Shown: positions 47,279 to 56,293 of the stretch, one piece after another
How the letters are laid out: each line of letters opens with the position of its first letter
How positions within the stretch are numbered: position 1 is the first letter of the stretch
Source of the DNA: Gp6-AA40 sp963741135
GTDB lineage: Bacteria; Acidobacteriota; Vicinamibacteria; Vicinamibacterales; UBA2999
Direction of reading: 5' to 3'
NCBI GenBank assembly: GCA_963741135.1
Contig: CAVUHC010000001.1
Location: 62,001 to 126,000, forward strand
DNA: 64,000 bases
Notes under the pieces: generated by a model
What the model was told of the DNA's origin: nothing
Databases searched by the model: none
Seen by the model: the letters and a program-made list of their open reading frames with translations, nothing else
Translations under genes and position numbers: made by a program

Positions 47279-49042
47279 GCCTCGGCTTCCGCTCCAAGAT
47301 CTTCCTCACGTCACTCGGCGTGGCCGCGGCCGCGCTTGCGTTTGTCACGGTCATCATCGTGCTGCAGCGCCGCGGCGACGAGCGCACCGCGATCGAAGCG
47401 CGCCTCGTCAGCCAGGCGCAGCTGATCGCGGAGCTGCTCTCGCAGAGTCCCTCACTCACGTCGGACCAGGCACTGGACGACGAAGCCGATCGCCTTGCGC
47501 AGCTGCTGAACACGCGGGTCACGATTATTGCCCCCGACGGCCGTGTCCTTGGCGATTCGGATCTCGACGGGCAGGCACTCGCCGAGGTTGAGAATCACCT
47601 CCAGCGACCGGAGGTACAAAACGCTCGCGACCACGGCGTCGGCGTGGTCACCCGCTACAGCACGACAGTGCGGATCGAGATGCTGTATGCCGCGGTGACG
47701 GCGCGGCACCCGCGCATTCGCTACGTACGGGTCGCGCTGCCGCTGACGGCCGTGTCGGATGAAATCCGGCGCGTGGGGCTGCAAGCCGTCCTGGCATTCG
47801 CATTGGCGTCGCCATTCGCGCTTGCGCTTGCATGGCTGGCATCCGCGGTCCTCAGCAAACGGGTCAGGGCGATCGGGGACGTCGCGCTGCGGTACAGCAA
47901 GGGAGATCTGACGCGTCCGACCTACGACTACGGCGGTGACGAGCTTGGCGCGGTGGCACGCGTCCTCGATGGATCCGTGCAGGAGCTGGGACATCGGATC
48001 AACGAACTGTCGCGCGACCGCGCGCGGATGGAAGCGATCCTGTCCGGAATGATCGAAGGCGTGCTCGTGGTCGACGGAAACGGCCGGCTGCAGCTGGCGA
48101 ACCGCGCGGCGCAGTCGATGCTCCGCATGGACGCAACCTCCATCGGCCGGCCGTATGTCGAAGTGATCCGCCATCCCGATGTCGTCCTCGCAACTCGGCA
48201 CAGCCCTCCGCGGTGAAGAGGCCGACAACCGCGAGCTTGCGCTGATGCGCGACCCAGGACGCACGTTCGTCGCGCGCGCGGCGCCGGTCGCGCGCAGTGG
48301 TGGCGGCGGCGCGGTGCTCGTCCTGCACGACATCACGGATCTTCGGCGCGCGGATCAGATCCGGCGTGACTTCGTTGCCAACGTGTCGCACGAGCTGCGG
48401 ACGCCGCTCACGGCGATCCGCGGCTATGTGGAAGCGTTGCTCGACGATCGGCCGGACCCGGAGGACACCAGGCGCTTCCTGGAGATCATTGCTCGCCACA
48501 GCTTGCGCATGGAACGGCTCGTCAGCGATCTCCTGCGCCTCGCCCGTCTCGATGCGCGCCAGGAAGCGCTCGATCTGGCGTCGTGCGACATGCAGCAGCT
48601 CTTCAACACGGTCGTCGCCGACGTCGCGCAGACCCTCGAAGCGAAGCGCCAGCGCATCACCACGGCTGTCGATCCGGAGGCGTGCCGTCTCAGCGCGGAC
48701 CCGGCGAAGCTTCACGACGTGCTTCGCAACCTCGTCGAGAACGCGGTGAACTACTCACCCGAGGAAGCCGCGATCCATCTCGAGGCAACGAGGCGCGCCG
48801 GCACGGTTACCATCTCGGTCTCGGATTCCGGCCCGGGGATCCCGTCTGAAGATCTCTCGCGTGTATTCGAGCGGTTCTATCGCGTTGACAAGTCACGATC
48901 GCGTCCCGGCGGCACCGGCCTCGGGCTGGCGATCGTGAAGCATCTCGTAGAGCTGCATGGCGGCGAGGCGGCTGCAGAGAACCGGCCGGAAGGAGGCGCG
49001 CGGTTCGTGATTACCCTTCCCGCGACGCCTCCTCCAGCGTGA
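47275..49042 (+). CDS. phoR: Sensor histidine kinase, PhoR-type (one frameshift)
   Basis: Start overlaps the phoB stop. Two membrane helices (FLTSLGVAAAALAFVTVIIV; VLAFALASPFALALAWLASA) enclose a periplasmic loop. HAMP (LTRPTYDYGGDELGAVARVL), PAS (EAILSGMIEGVLVVDGNGRL), then HisKA VANVSHELRTPLTAIRGYVE and HATPase motifs NLVENAVNYSPE, DSGPGIP and GGTGLGLAIVKHLVELHGG. A frame change near 48185 separates the PAS part (stop at 48216) from the kinase core. The two parts together make about 585 residues. The sensor probably reads phosphate via DUF47/Pit or PhoU-like proteins. Confidence 0.9.
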
Positions 49043-49382
49043 CGATCTAATCGTCGTCGTAATCACGATCTCCGCGACGGCCGAAGTAGAAGACACGCGG
49101 ATTCTTCGTGTCCCATGCGCCGTGTGACCAAGTCCAAGGCTGCCCCGACCCGCGCAATTTGCTCGTCCATCCAGTCGACGACAGGAACGATGAACGGCAC
49201 AGCCCCTCAGTCCGAGTTTGCGCAAACGTTGCACCGCGTTCATCCGAAGACCACACCCAGCCGGTAACAGTCTTGATCCAGTTCGTCGTGAACATCCAGT
49301 GTCCAGTGATGTTCGCTTTTCGGCTCGCGACAGTCTCATGGAGTGTCACCGAGCCTCGTCGGATCAGACGGGAGAGAGTCAG
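49043..49382. other. Intergenic region before phoX
   Basis: 340 bases. No PHO-like pair with 11-base spacing. gtctcatggagtgtcac at 49333-49349 comes close but the half-sites are 10 bases apart. A 100-codon minus-strand reading frame (49047-49349) with many Trp is probably fortuitous. Confidence 0.4.
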
Positions 49383-50852
49383 ATGCGAAAGTCATTTTTG
49401 AGAACGTCTCTTGAACGCGCGAGATCGGTTGTTGTCGCTGGGGGGTTGCTGTTTGTCGGGACTGGCCTGATCGCCGACGGCACCCGTTTTTCGGATTTCA
49501 CGCCGCTGAACAGTTCGGCCGGCCCGACCCTCGACGAAGCCGCGCCTATTACCCTCAGCAATTTGGAATTCCGGCAGGAGTCCATTGCGGACCGCACGTT
49601 TCAACTGGCGTCGGGCAAGCCCAACTCCGGCAGTTGGGACATGAACACTCTGAATGAGACCGGCCGTCGCCGGGGTCGCTACCTGTTCACGGTGTTCGAG
49701 ACGGGGATATCCGGAGTTCAGCGCCATGACCTGCGAACCGGGGCGACCGAAACAATCTGGCAAAGCATGCCCCCATCAGTCCCCGCGGCACGTTTCGATC
49801 CTTCGTTCTGGACGCCATGGGGAACGTTTGTTACTGGAGAGGAAAACTGGGGTGATTGCAGTGCCCCCGCTTACACGTGCGGCCGCCTGTTCGAGTTCAA
49901 GAACCCCACCAAGGCACCGGGCATCTTCAATCCAGTGGGCCCAACCAGCAATGACGGAGCGGACTTTGCCCCCCAGTACATCATTCCACGCATGTCCCAC
50001 GAAGGCATTCAGTTCGATTCAGCCGGGAACATGTACATCATCGATGAGCTGAACGGCGGCAACATCTACAGGTACACGCCGAAGGCCAAGTTCTTCTTCG
50101 TGCTGTTGGGGTGGGCCGACTACTTCGCGGCTGGTCAGACCTCCGTGTTGCGAGTCGGTGACGGCAACACGTTCGGCGCCGTTGGCCCGTATAAGTGGGT
50201 TCCCATCACCGACGCCAATGGTGTTCCGCTGCCGGGGGCGCTGACTGTTACAGACAGCAACGGCGTCAAATCGGTCGACGGTCGCAACACCACCAACCTG
50301 GCGGCTTTCAAGGGCACGGATTACAACCGCCCTGAGGATATGCAGATCCAGACGTTGCATGGTCGCCAGTATCTCTACGTTCCGACGACCGACACACACC
50401 AGGTCTTCCGGCTCGACCTGAAGAACCAGTCGATCTCAGTCTTTGTCGACAGAAACACCATCGACCTGGCCACGGGTTTTCCTGTGGGCTCAGCGTTCGC
50501 GAATCCTGACAACATGGCGGTCGATCACGACGGGAATATATACATCATCGAGGACCGCAACGGCGGCGTCGACGACGATATCTGGTTTGCCAAGGATCTG
50601 AACAAGGACGGAGACCTGCTGGATCCCGGAGAAGGCATCGGGCGTTGGGCCAGCAACGGCACGGTCGGGTCAGAATTCACGGGGCTGTACTTCGATCCAT
50701 TCAACAAGCGTCGGGCATGGGTCAACATTCAACACCCGAGCAGCGGCAATGACCGGACCATCGAGATCACGATTCTGCACGATCATCACGACGGTGATGG
50801 TGATGACGATCATGACGATCATGGCGGTCATGACGACGATGATCGATGGTGA
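49383..50852 (+). CDS. phoX: PhoX-like (DUF839) alkaline phosphatase family protein
   Basis: About 489 residues. Signal-like N-terminus SVVVAGGLLFVGTGLIAD. Beta-propeller motifs of the PhoX/DUF839 family: FWTPWGTFVTGEENWGDCSA (metal-ligand Glu pair), RMSHEGIQFDSAGNMYIIDE, YNRPEDMQIQTLHGRQYLYV, NPDNMAVDHDGNIYIIEDRN, SEFTGLYFDPFNKRRAWVNI. PhoX enzymes are calcium/iron phosphatases used in phosphate limitation, matching the location after phoR. The C-terminus carries an unusual tail rich in His and Asp (HDHHDGDGDDDHDDHGGHDD). Start ATG 49383; a longer start at 49218 is less likely. Confidence 0.72.
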   Translation: MRKSFLRTSLERARSVVVAGGLLFVGTGLIADGTRFSDFTPLNSSAGPTLDEAAPITLSNLEFRQESIADRTFQLASGKPNSGSWDMNTLNETGRRRGRYLFTVFETGISGVQRHDLRTGATETIWQSMPPSVPAARFDPSFWTPWGTFVTGEENWGDCSAPAYTCGRLFEFKNPTKAPGIFNPVGPTSNDGADFAPQYIIPRMSHEGIQFDSAGNMYIIDELNGGNIYRYTPKAKFFFVLLGWADYFAAGQTSVLRVGDGNTFGAVGPYKWVPITDANGVPLPGALTVTDSNGVKSVDGRNTTNLAAFKGTDYNRPEDMQIQTLHGRQYLYVPTTDTHQVFRLDLKNQSISVFVDRNTIDLATGFPVGSAFANPDNMAVDHDGNIYIIEDRNGGVDDDIWFAKDLNKDGDLLDPGEGIGRWASNGTVGSEFTGLYFDPFNKRRAWVNIQHPSSGNDRTIEITILHDHHDGDGDDDHDDHGGHDDDDRW

Positions 50853-50876
50853 GAATTAGTTAAAGGATGAAGGGGT

Positions 50877-50912
50877 TCAGGCAAACCAGCGCGCCACGCG
50901 CGGCTTGCCTGA
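50877..50912. terminator. Hairpin after phoX
   Basis: TCAGGCAA at 50877-50884 and TTGCCTGA at 50905-50912, with a complementary GCGCG/CGCGC core between them. No T run follows on either strand, so it is a terminator-like or processing hairpin. Confidence 0.5.
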
Positions 50913-51010
50913 GCCGCCAAGGCCAGCACCCTTGATCTATAGGAAGATCAAAATCCGATTCCTGATGGGTATCGGGACGAACGGCCACCGGAGTCCACGA
51001 GAGGGCGGAG

Positions 51011-51026
51011 TTAACACGTTTGTAAC
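51011..51026. promoter_or_regulatory. PHO-box-like direct repeat upstream of the arsC-like gene
   Basis: TTAACACGTTTGTAAC: half-sites TTAAC and GTAAC 11 bases apart, just before the ArsC-like gene. On the other strand the motif is GTTACAAACGTGTTAA. Confidence 0.5.
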
Positions 51027-51040
51027 GCTGGCGACTCAAT

Positions 51041-51586
51041 GTGTTCGAACGAGCGATCGACAGTCACACCGTGAGAGACGATCCAATCGACAAACGCTTT
51101 AACGTGTTGTTCCTGTGCACCGGGAACTCGGCTCGCAGCATCATTGCGGAGGCGCTGTTGAACTACCGGGCCAACGGACGCTTTCATGCGTTCAGCGCCG
51201 GAAGCCACCCTACAGGTGACGTTCATCCACTGGCGCTCGAGATCCTGAAGCGCAATCACATCCCGGCGCAGGGCTTCCGCTGCAAGAGCTGGGACGAGTT
51301 CGCCAGCGCCGGGGCGCCTCAGCTGGATTTCGTGTTCACCGTCTGCGATCGCGCGGCGCAGGAGATCTGTCCGACGTGGCCCGGTCAGCCGATGACAGCG
51401 CACTGGGGTATTGAGGATCCGGCCGCCGTTGAAGGAACGCAGGAAGAGCGGGAGCGCGCCTTCAACAGGGCATTCACGGAGCTCGACGCCCGGCTGAAGA
51501 TCTTCACGAGCCTTCGGCTCGAGGCGTTGGACTCGCTGTCCCTGCAGAAGCACCTTGACGCCATAGGCCAGCGGCGCGATCCATAA
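51041..51586 (+). CDS. ArsC/low-molecular-weight phosphotyrosine-phosphatase family protein
   Basis: The FNVLFLCTGNSARSIIAEAL P-loop (Cx5R with Asn) is the active site of thioredoxin-linked arsenate reductases and LMW-PTPs. FSAGSHPTGDVHPLALEIL follows the family (third motif SAGxxP). FVFTVCDRAAQEICPTWPGQ provides the redox cysteines (VCD..C) of ArsC-type enzymes, so arsenate reduction is favoured over a PTP. The start could be GTG 51041, 51071 or 51104; the family usually begins 2-4 residues before VLFLC. The phosphate-starvation setting fits arsenate entry through Pit. About 145-180 residues. Confidence 0.8.
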   Translation: MFERAIDSHTVRDDPIDKRFNVLFLCTGNSARSIIAEALLNYRANGRFHAFSAGSHPTGDVHPLALEILKRNHIPAQGFRCKSWDEFASAGAPQLDFVFTVCDRAAQEICPTWPGQPMTAHWGIEDPAAVEGTQEERERAFNRAFTELDARLKIFTSLRLEALDSLSLQKHLDAIGQRRDP

Positions 51587-51598
51587 GCGCCGTACAAA

Positions 51599-51630
51599 CG
51601 AACGGCGTCTCCCGAAGAAGACGCCGTTCG
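51599..51630. terminator. Bidirectional hairpin between the arsC-like and TonB genes
   Basis: Perfect 12-bp stem CGAACGGCGTCT/AGACGCCGTTCG, loop of 8 bases, between two convergent stops. It lacks a strong T run on either side. Confidence 0.7.
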
Positions 51631-51653
51631 CGTGGGCCATCGCCCCTTCGATT

Positions 51654-54600
51654 CTAGAAGCTCAGACGCATTGCGAACTGAACCTGACGGGGCGTCCCCA
51701 GGCCCACTGTTCGTCCCACCGTGCTCGTCAGGCGGCCGAACGTACCAGCAGCCGCCGCCGTGTAGGGCTGCCCTGGCTGCACACGGTTGGCTTCGGTAAG
51801 GGCGGCGCCGGGAAGAGCATTCGGCAGCGTGCCCACCGCGTTCGAGAAGTTCGTGACGTTGAAGGCGTTGAAAATCTCCGCGCGGAGCTCGACGTTTGGG
51901 CCGTTGCTGACGCCGATCTTCTTCGCAATCACAAAGTCGATCTGGCGGAAGCTGGGCCCGTGAATCTGGTTTCGCGTGAGGTTACCGAACGTACCGGGCT
52001 TGGGCGTCGCGAACGCGGCTGGATTGAGGAACAGCAGCCCGCCGCTCTTGAGGTACGGATCCACACCGGAAATCAGATCCGGTCTCCGCTGATTGCGTGA
52101 CGATCCGCCGCCCGGCGTATTGATCACTGCCGTTCGATCGGAGGCCGCATTGTTGAAGACGTTGCCCGCCCCGTCCACGTAGACGATGTCGTTGCGCTGA
52201 ATCAGGACGGGAATCGGAATGCCGCTGCGGGCATTCATGATCCCTCCCACATTCCAACCGCCAAGCAGCGGACCCTGGCCCGGGATGGTGTAGATGGCGC
52301 TCAGGTTGAACGTGTGGCGCACGTCGAAGTTGTTGTAGCCATCGTCATAATCGAACTCCGACATTGCGCGCGCATTGTTGTTTGCCGTCACCGCCTCGTT
52401 CGACCCACCCGTATTGCCCTTGCTGGCGCCGAACGTGTACTGCGCATTCATCGTCAAGCCGCGACTGGAGCGTCGGGTCAGCGAGAGCTGCATGGCGTTG
52501 TAGTGGTCGTGACCGCCGCTGGTCTTGTAGTCGACTTCCGCGAAGGGCCTCAGAATCGTCGCGATGGATCCATCAGCGTTTCTCGTGACGATGTCGAATT
52601 CGCGAATCTGCGTGGCCGCGCTCGCGCCGTTCGACTGGACGCCAATCGTCCGGTTCGCGATGCTTCGCAGGAAGAGGTTCCGCCCCTGGCTGCCGACATA
52701 GGCGACCGTCGCAGCCATATTTCCCGGCAGCTCCTGCTGCACCGAGGCGGTGTACTGATAGACCTTCTCCGGCAGCGTGTATTCGTTCGCGTACGCACGC
52801 GGCTGGTAGGACCGGTTCAATGGGGTGTTGACGAAGTTGGCGCGAATCAGATTCGGATCGACCGGATAAGCGGCGCCGGGCGCACCCGCCGACAGCGTCG
52901 TGCTAATGCGCTCCGCTTCGACCGGCTGAACCTGGTCTTCGGTCTGCCCTGGGCCCACGAAGATGCCGAACCCTCCACGAAACACGGTTTTGTCGACGGG
53001 CGTGAACGTGGCTGAGAGCCGCGGCTGAAAGTTGTTCTTCTTCGACTGGTAGAGCGGGGTCGTGTCGGGATCGATCTGCCCGTTGTCGATGTTGAACTTG
53101 ACGATGCGGTTGTCGCGCTCGCGCAACGGCGCATAGTAGTCGTACCTGAGGCCGTAATTGAGCGTGAGGTTCGGCTTCGCGTGCCACTCATCCTGCGCAA
53201 ACGCCACGTAGTACTCCTGCTCGATGTGCTTCATGCCCGTGGCGCCGTTATGAAACGGGCTCGGCTCGCTCAAGTCTCCAAAGTACTGAATAGTCGCAGG
53301 TGTGTTTGCCAGGAAGGCGGCAAGGTTTGCAAAGCTATACGTGATGCCACCCTGCTGATCGGTGCTCATGCGAATCATCCGCACGTCACCTCCAGCCTTC
53401 AAGAAGTGATTGCCGGACACCATGTTCACGGAATCGGCAAAGGTCAGCGAGTACGGATTGTACGGCGCCGATCGACCGTTGCCGGCGCTGTTGACGCGAA
53501 CAAGCCCGCCCGGAAGGGCCAGCCCTGACGTGGCGCCCTGTCCGGCGATGCCGGTGTTGGCAACCGATCCACTCAGATTGAGGATGATGTTTTCGAAGCC
53601 CGCTGGGGCAACTCCCCGCGAGGTCGACGGCGCCGCGTTGTAGCCGACCTTGACTTCATTCGTCATGCCGGTGCCAAGCAGACCCTGCAGAGCGAACACA
53701 GCGTTTGAGGGGTTCGCCGTCGTGCGGAATTCTCGACCGGTCACCCCCTGCGGCTCTCGGTTGGTCCCCTGGTCATGAAACACACGGACGTAGCTCGACC
53801 AGTCCGTGGTCATCTTGTAGTCGAACCGGGCGCTGAATGCGTTTTCCGTGACTTTCTGAAGGGCCTGGAGCTGCGCGATGTCAAAATCGGGGTTCGCCGA
53901 CGCAGCATTCAGGACGACCGCACCCGGGGCTAGGAACCCCGACCGCAACCCGGCCACTGCGGGCACCGCCCGCGCCCACGCGGCGGCACTGGGAACGCCC
54001 TCGATGAAGTTCTGGCCGGCGTCCAGCCGGTAACCTTCGTAGCTCCCGAAGAAGAAGGCGCGGTCCCGCATCAGCGGACCGCCAATCGACCCGCCGAACT
54101 GATTCTGCTTCAGTTTCGATTTCGGCAGCTTTTCGATCACGCTGCCGTCGATGTTGCGCGTCGAATCGAAGTAGTTCGGCGCGTCGAATTTATCACTGCG
54201 GAGGTACTCGAAGATCGAGCCGTGGAACGCGTTGCTGCCGGACTTGGTGATGACACTGATCTGACCGCCGGTGCCGGTGCCGTACTCGGCCGGGTAGCCG
54301 CTCGACTCGACCCGGAACTCCTGGACGTTTTCGAGGCTCGCCTGCAGCTTGAATGGCGTGTTGTTCTCGCCGTTCACGTTGCCCGGCGCCGCATCGATGA
54401 TCGCGGAACCTTCGATGCCGTCGTACTTGATCACGTTCTGCTCGACCGCGCGGCCGCTGAAGCGGATGTCCTGCCATGTGCCGGTGCCCGCGTTCTGGGA
54501 GCCCGGCGCCTGCAGCAGCAGCTGAGACATCTGGCGGCCGTTCACGGGGAGGGCCTGGACCTCGCGTTCGCTGACGTTGGCGCCGATGCGCGCAGAACTG

Positions 54601-54992
54601 AGATCGAGCACCTTCGTGTCAGCCGTCACCGTGACCGTCTCGGAGACACCCGCGGGACGCAGCTCGAGATCGAGACTGAACTCCTGGCCGGCCGCGAGTG
54701 TCATGTCCGTGTACTCCAGCGGCGCGAAGCTGCCGAACATTGCACGGATCGTGTAGACCGACGGCTTGAGGTTCGGTACGACATACCGCCCTTCGCCCGT
54801 CGTGGTCACGATACGCTCCTCATTGGTCCGCTGGTTCTTGACCGTCACGGTCGCGCCGGGCACGAATGCACCGGTCTGATCCAGCACGGTTCCGGAGAAC
54901 CGGGCATCGCTCTGGGCAAGGACCACCGCCGGCAGGGCGAGGATGATGGCCGCCAACGTCAATCCCCGTAACGCCTTGAAAATGTTCTGCAT
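51654..54992 (-). CDS. Oar-like TonB-dependent receptor with carboxypeptidase-regulatory domain
   Basis: About 1112 residues. Signal peptide MQNIFKALRGLTLAAIILAL, N-terminal CarboxypepD_reg fold (GTVLDQTGAFVPGATVTVKN, GRYVVPNLKPSVYTIRAMF), a plug (ALPVNGRQMSQLLLQAPGSQ; VQEFRVESSGYPAEYGTGTG) and a 22-strand-type barrel ending QVQFAMRLSF. Such Oar-like receptors are abundant in Acidobacteriota, where they import large or complex substrates. Start ATG 54992, preceded by GGAGGAGT. The PHO-like repeat 77 bases upstream (55069-55084) and neighbouring phosphatase genes point to uptake of a phosphorus compound, which is inference. Divergent from the RMD1-like gene. Confidence 0.88.
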   Translation of the reverse strand: MQNIFKALRGLTLAAIILALPAVVLAQSDARFSGTVLDQTGAFVPGATVTVKNQRTNEERIVTTTGEGRYVVPNLKPSVYTIRAMFGSFAPLEYTDMTLAAGQEFSLDLELRPAGVSETVTVTADTKVLDLSSARIGANVSEREVQALPVNGRQMSQLLLQAPGSQNAGTGTWQDIRFSGRAVEQNVIKYDGIEGSAIIDAAPGNVNGENNTPFKLQASLENVQEFRVESSGYPAEYGTGTGGQISVITKSGSNAFHGSIFEYLRSDKFDAPNYFDSTRNIDGSVIEKLPKSKLKQNQFGGSIGGPLMRDRAFFFGSYEGYRLDAGQNFIEGVPSAAAWARAVPAVAGLRSGFLAPGAVVLNAASANPDFDIAQLQALQKVTENAFSARFDYKMTTDWSSYVRVFHDQGTNREPQGVTGREFRTTANPSNAVFALQGLLGTGMTNEVKVGYNAAPSTSRGVAPAGFENIILNLSGSVANTGIAGQGATSGLALPGGLVRVNSAGNGRSAPYNPYSLTFADSVNMVSGNHFLKAGGDVRMIRMSTDQQGGITYSFANLAAFLANTPATIQYFGDLSEPSPFHNGATGMKHIEQEYYVAFAQDEWHAKPNLTLNYGLRYDYYAPLRERDNRIVKFNIDNGQIDPDTTPLYQSKKNNFQPRLSATFTPVDKTVFRGGFGIFVGPGQTEDQVQPVEAERISTTLSAGAPGAAYPVDPNLIRANFVNTPLNRSYQPRAYANEYTLPEKVYQYTASVQQELPGNMAATVAYVGSQGRNLFLRSIANRTIGVQSNGASAATQIREFDIVTRNADGSIATILRPFAEVDYKTSGGHDHYNAMQLSLTRRSSRGLTMNAQYTFGASKGNTGGSNEAVTANNNARAMSEFDYDDGYNNFDVRHTFNLSAIYTIPGQGPLLGGWNVGGIMNARSGIPIPVLIQRNDIVYVDGAGNVFNNAASDRTAVINTPGGGSSRNQRRPDLISGVDPYLKSGGLLFLNPAAFATPKPGTFGNLTRNQIHGPSFRQIDFVIAKKIGVSNGPNVELRAEIFNAFNVTNFSNAVGTLPNALPGAALTEANRVQPGQPYTAAAAGTFGRLTSTVGRTVGLGTPRQVQFAMRLSF

Positions 54993-55068
54993 GATCTCGG
55001 TTACTCCTCCACGAGTCACGAATCGTTGAGCCTGCATCGGCTTCCGGGTTCGAGCGTAGGGGGAGGAT

Positions 55069-55084
55069 GTAACGGAGGCGTGAC
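55069..55084. promoter_or_regulatory. PHO-box-like direct repeat upstream of the TonB receptor
   Basis: Minus strand GTCACGCCTCCGTTAC: GTCAC and GTTAC 11 bases apart; with the preceding bases it reads CTGTCAC, close to the classical CTGTCAT half-site. Confidence 0.6.
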
Positions 55085-55180
55085 AGGCACGATCCGGTCG
55101 GGTTAAAAGAAGCTCGGCCCCTGAATGAGCACCCGAAATACGTGCATCTTAAGGGCTTCGGCCAATTTACGATTCAATCA

Positions 55181-56257
55181 TGTCGAGCGTCGTCTCCGGA
55201 TCGGTGACCGCGTTTTTCCTATTTGACGTCGCCGAGGCAATCAACCTGCCGGCCGTGCAGAGCGACGATCGGCGCGGGTGTCGCGGCGCGGTTTTCACCG
55301 AAGCCGACCACACCCCCATACGTGCAATACCGGCAACCGCCCATCGCCTTCGATGGCCACGTCGTTGGTATGCCGGAGACCGACGGCTGCACGGTGCGGT
55401 TCAAGACGTTCGACTACGGGGTCATCTCCGTGGCGCTGACGCGGGCCCTCTCGGGTAGCTGGGAATACTGGCTCGAGCAGGGGCTTGCATTTCACGAGAA
55501 CGGGGCGCTCGCACAGAACGCCGAGCGCTTCGCCCGGCGGCTCGTCGAGCGGATCGGCGCCGCCATTACGCGGCCGCGCGACGAGTTCCTCGCGGAGGAC
55601 TATCTCGTGTTCGCGGTGACGCAGACCGACGATGCCCTGACGGCAGACGCACTGATGGCGGCGCATGGCGACACTATTGCGCAGCTCCTCAGGGGCGAGC
55701 GCAACAGCTTGAGCGCCGAGGAACGCGACGAGGTTCTTCGACACCACATCTCCTACTTCGCCGACGATCTGGTGATCCCGACATGGAGCAGCGCGTTCAT
55801 CCGCGACACCGAGACAGGAGCGCTGGCCGCACTGGAGATTTTCGAGTTCGCCAACTCGCAACTCCTCGAGTTCCGGTACTACGACGGCCTCCTCGATGCG
55901 GAACTGGAACGAATCTACCCGCAACTGCAGCAGACCGGTTGGCTGTACAACTGGCTCGCGCGGCGCTATACAAGGGCCGCCCGCCAGGTCCATTCCCTCT
56001 TCATCGACGTCAACGAGCTGACTGACAGAACTGAAAACGCGCTGAAGATCGTGGGGGACGTCTACGCCGCGCGCCTCTTCGGTCTGGCCGCCGCGCGCCT
56101 CGGACTCAGCGAGTGGAAAGGCAGCGTCCATGAAAAGCTGAAGACCCTCGACGATATCTATCGATTCACCGTCGAGCAGACGGCCATGGCGCGAGGCGAG
56201 TTCCTCGAGCTCACGGTCGTCATCCTCATCCTGCTGGAGTTGGTCCTGCTGCTGTAA
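55181..56257 (+). CDS. RMD1/DUF155 family membrane protein (one frameshift)
   Basis: About 350 residues. VTAFFLFDVAEAINLPAVQ at the start (ATG 55181), then after a frame change near 55262 PTTPPYVQYRQPPIAFDGHV, FKTFDYGVISVALTRALSG, DYLVFAVTQTDDALTADALM, IPTWSSAFIRDTETGALAAL, RTENALKIVGDVYAARLFGL, and a C-terminal membrane helix FLELTVVILILLELVLLL. This is the RMD1/YagE family. Function is not clear; yeast members affect sporulation and meiotic division. Convergent with the alkaline phosphatase gene and divergent from the TonB gene. Confidence 0.82.
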
Positions 56258-56293
56258 GTTGGGCGAGCGTTTGGGCTCGCAGCGCGGACAGCT

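Noticed and set aside
49047..49349. 100-residue Trp-rich minus-strand reading frame
   Set aside because: No ribosome site, overlaps the phoX upstream region, unusual composition, no family recognised.
49333..49349. PHO box before phoX
   Set aside because: Half-sites gtctcat and gtgtcac are 10, not 11, bases apart and the first deviates; not consistent with the four others.
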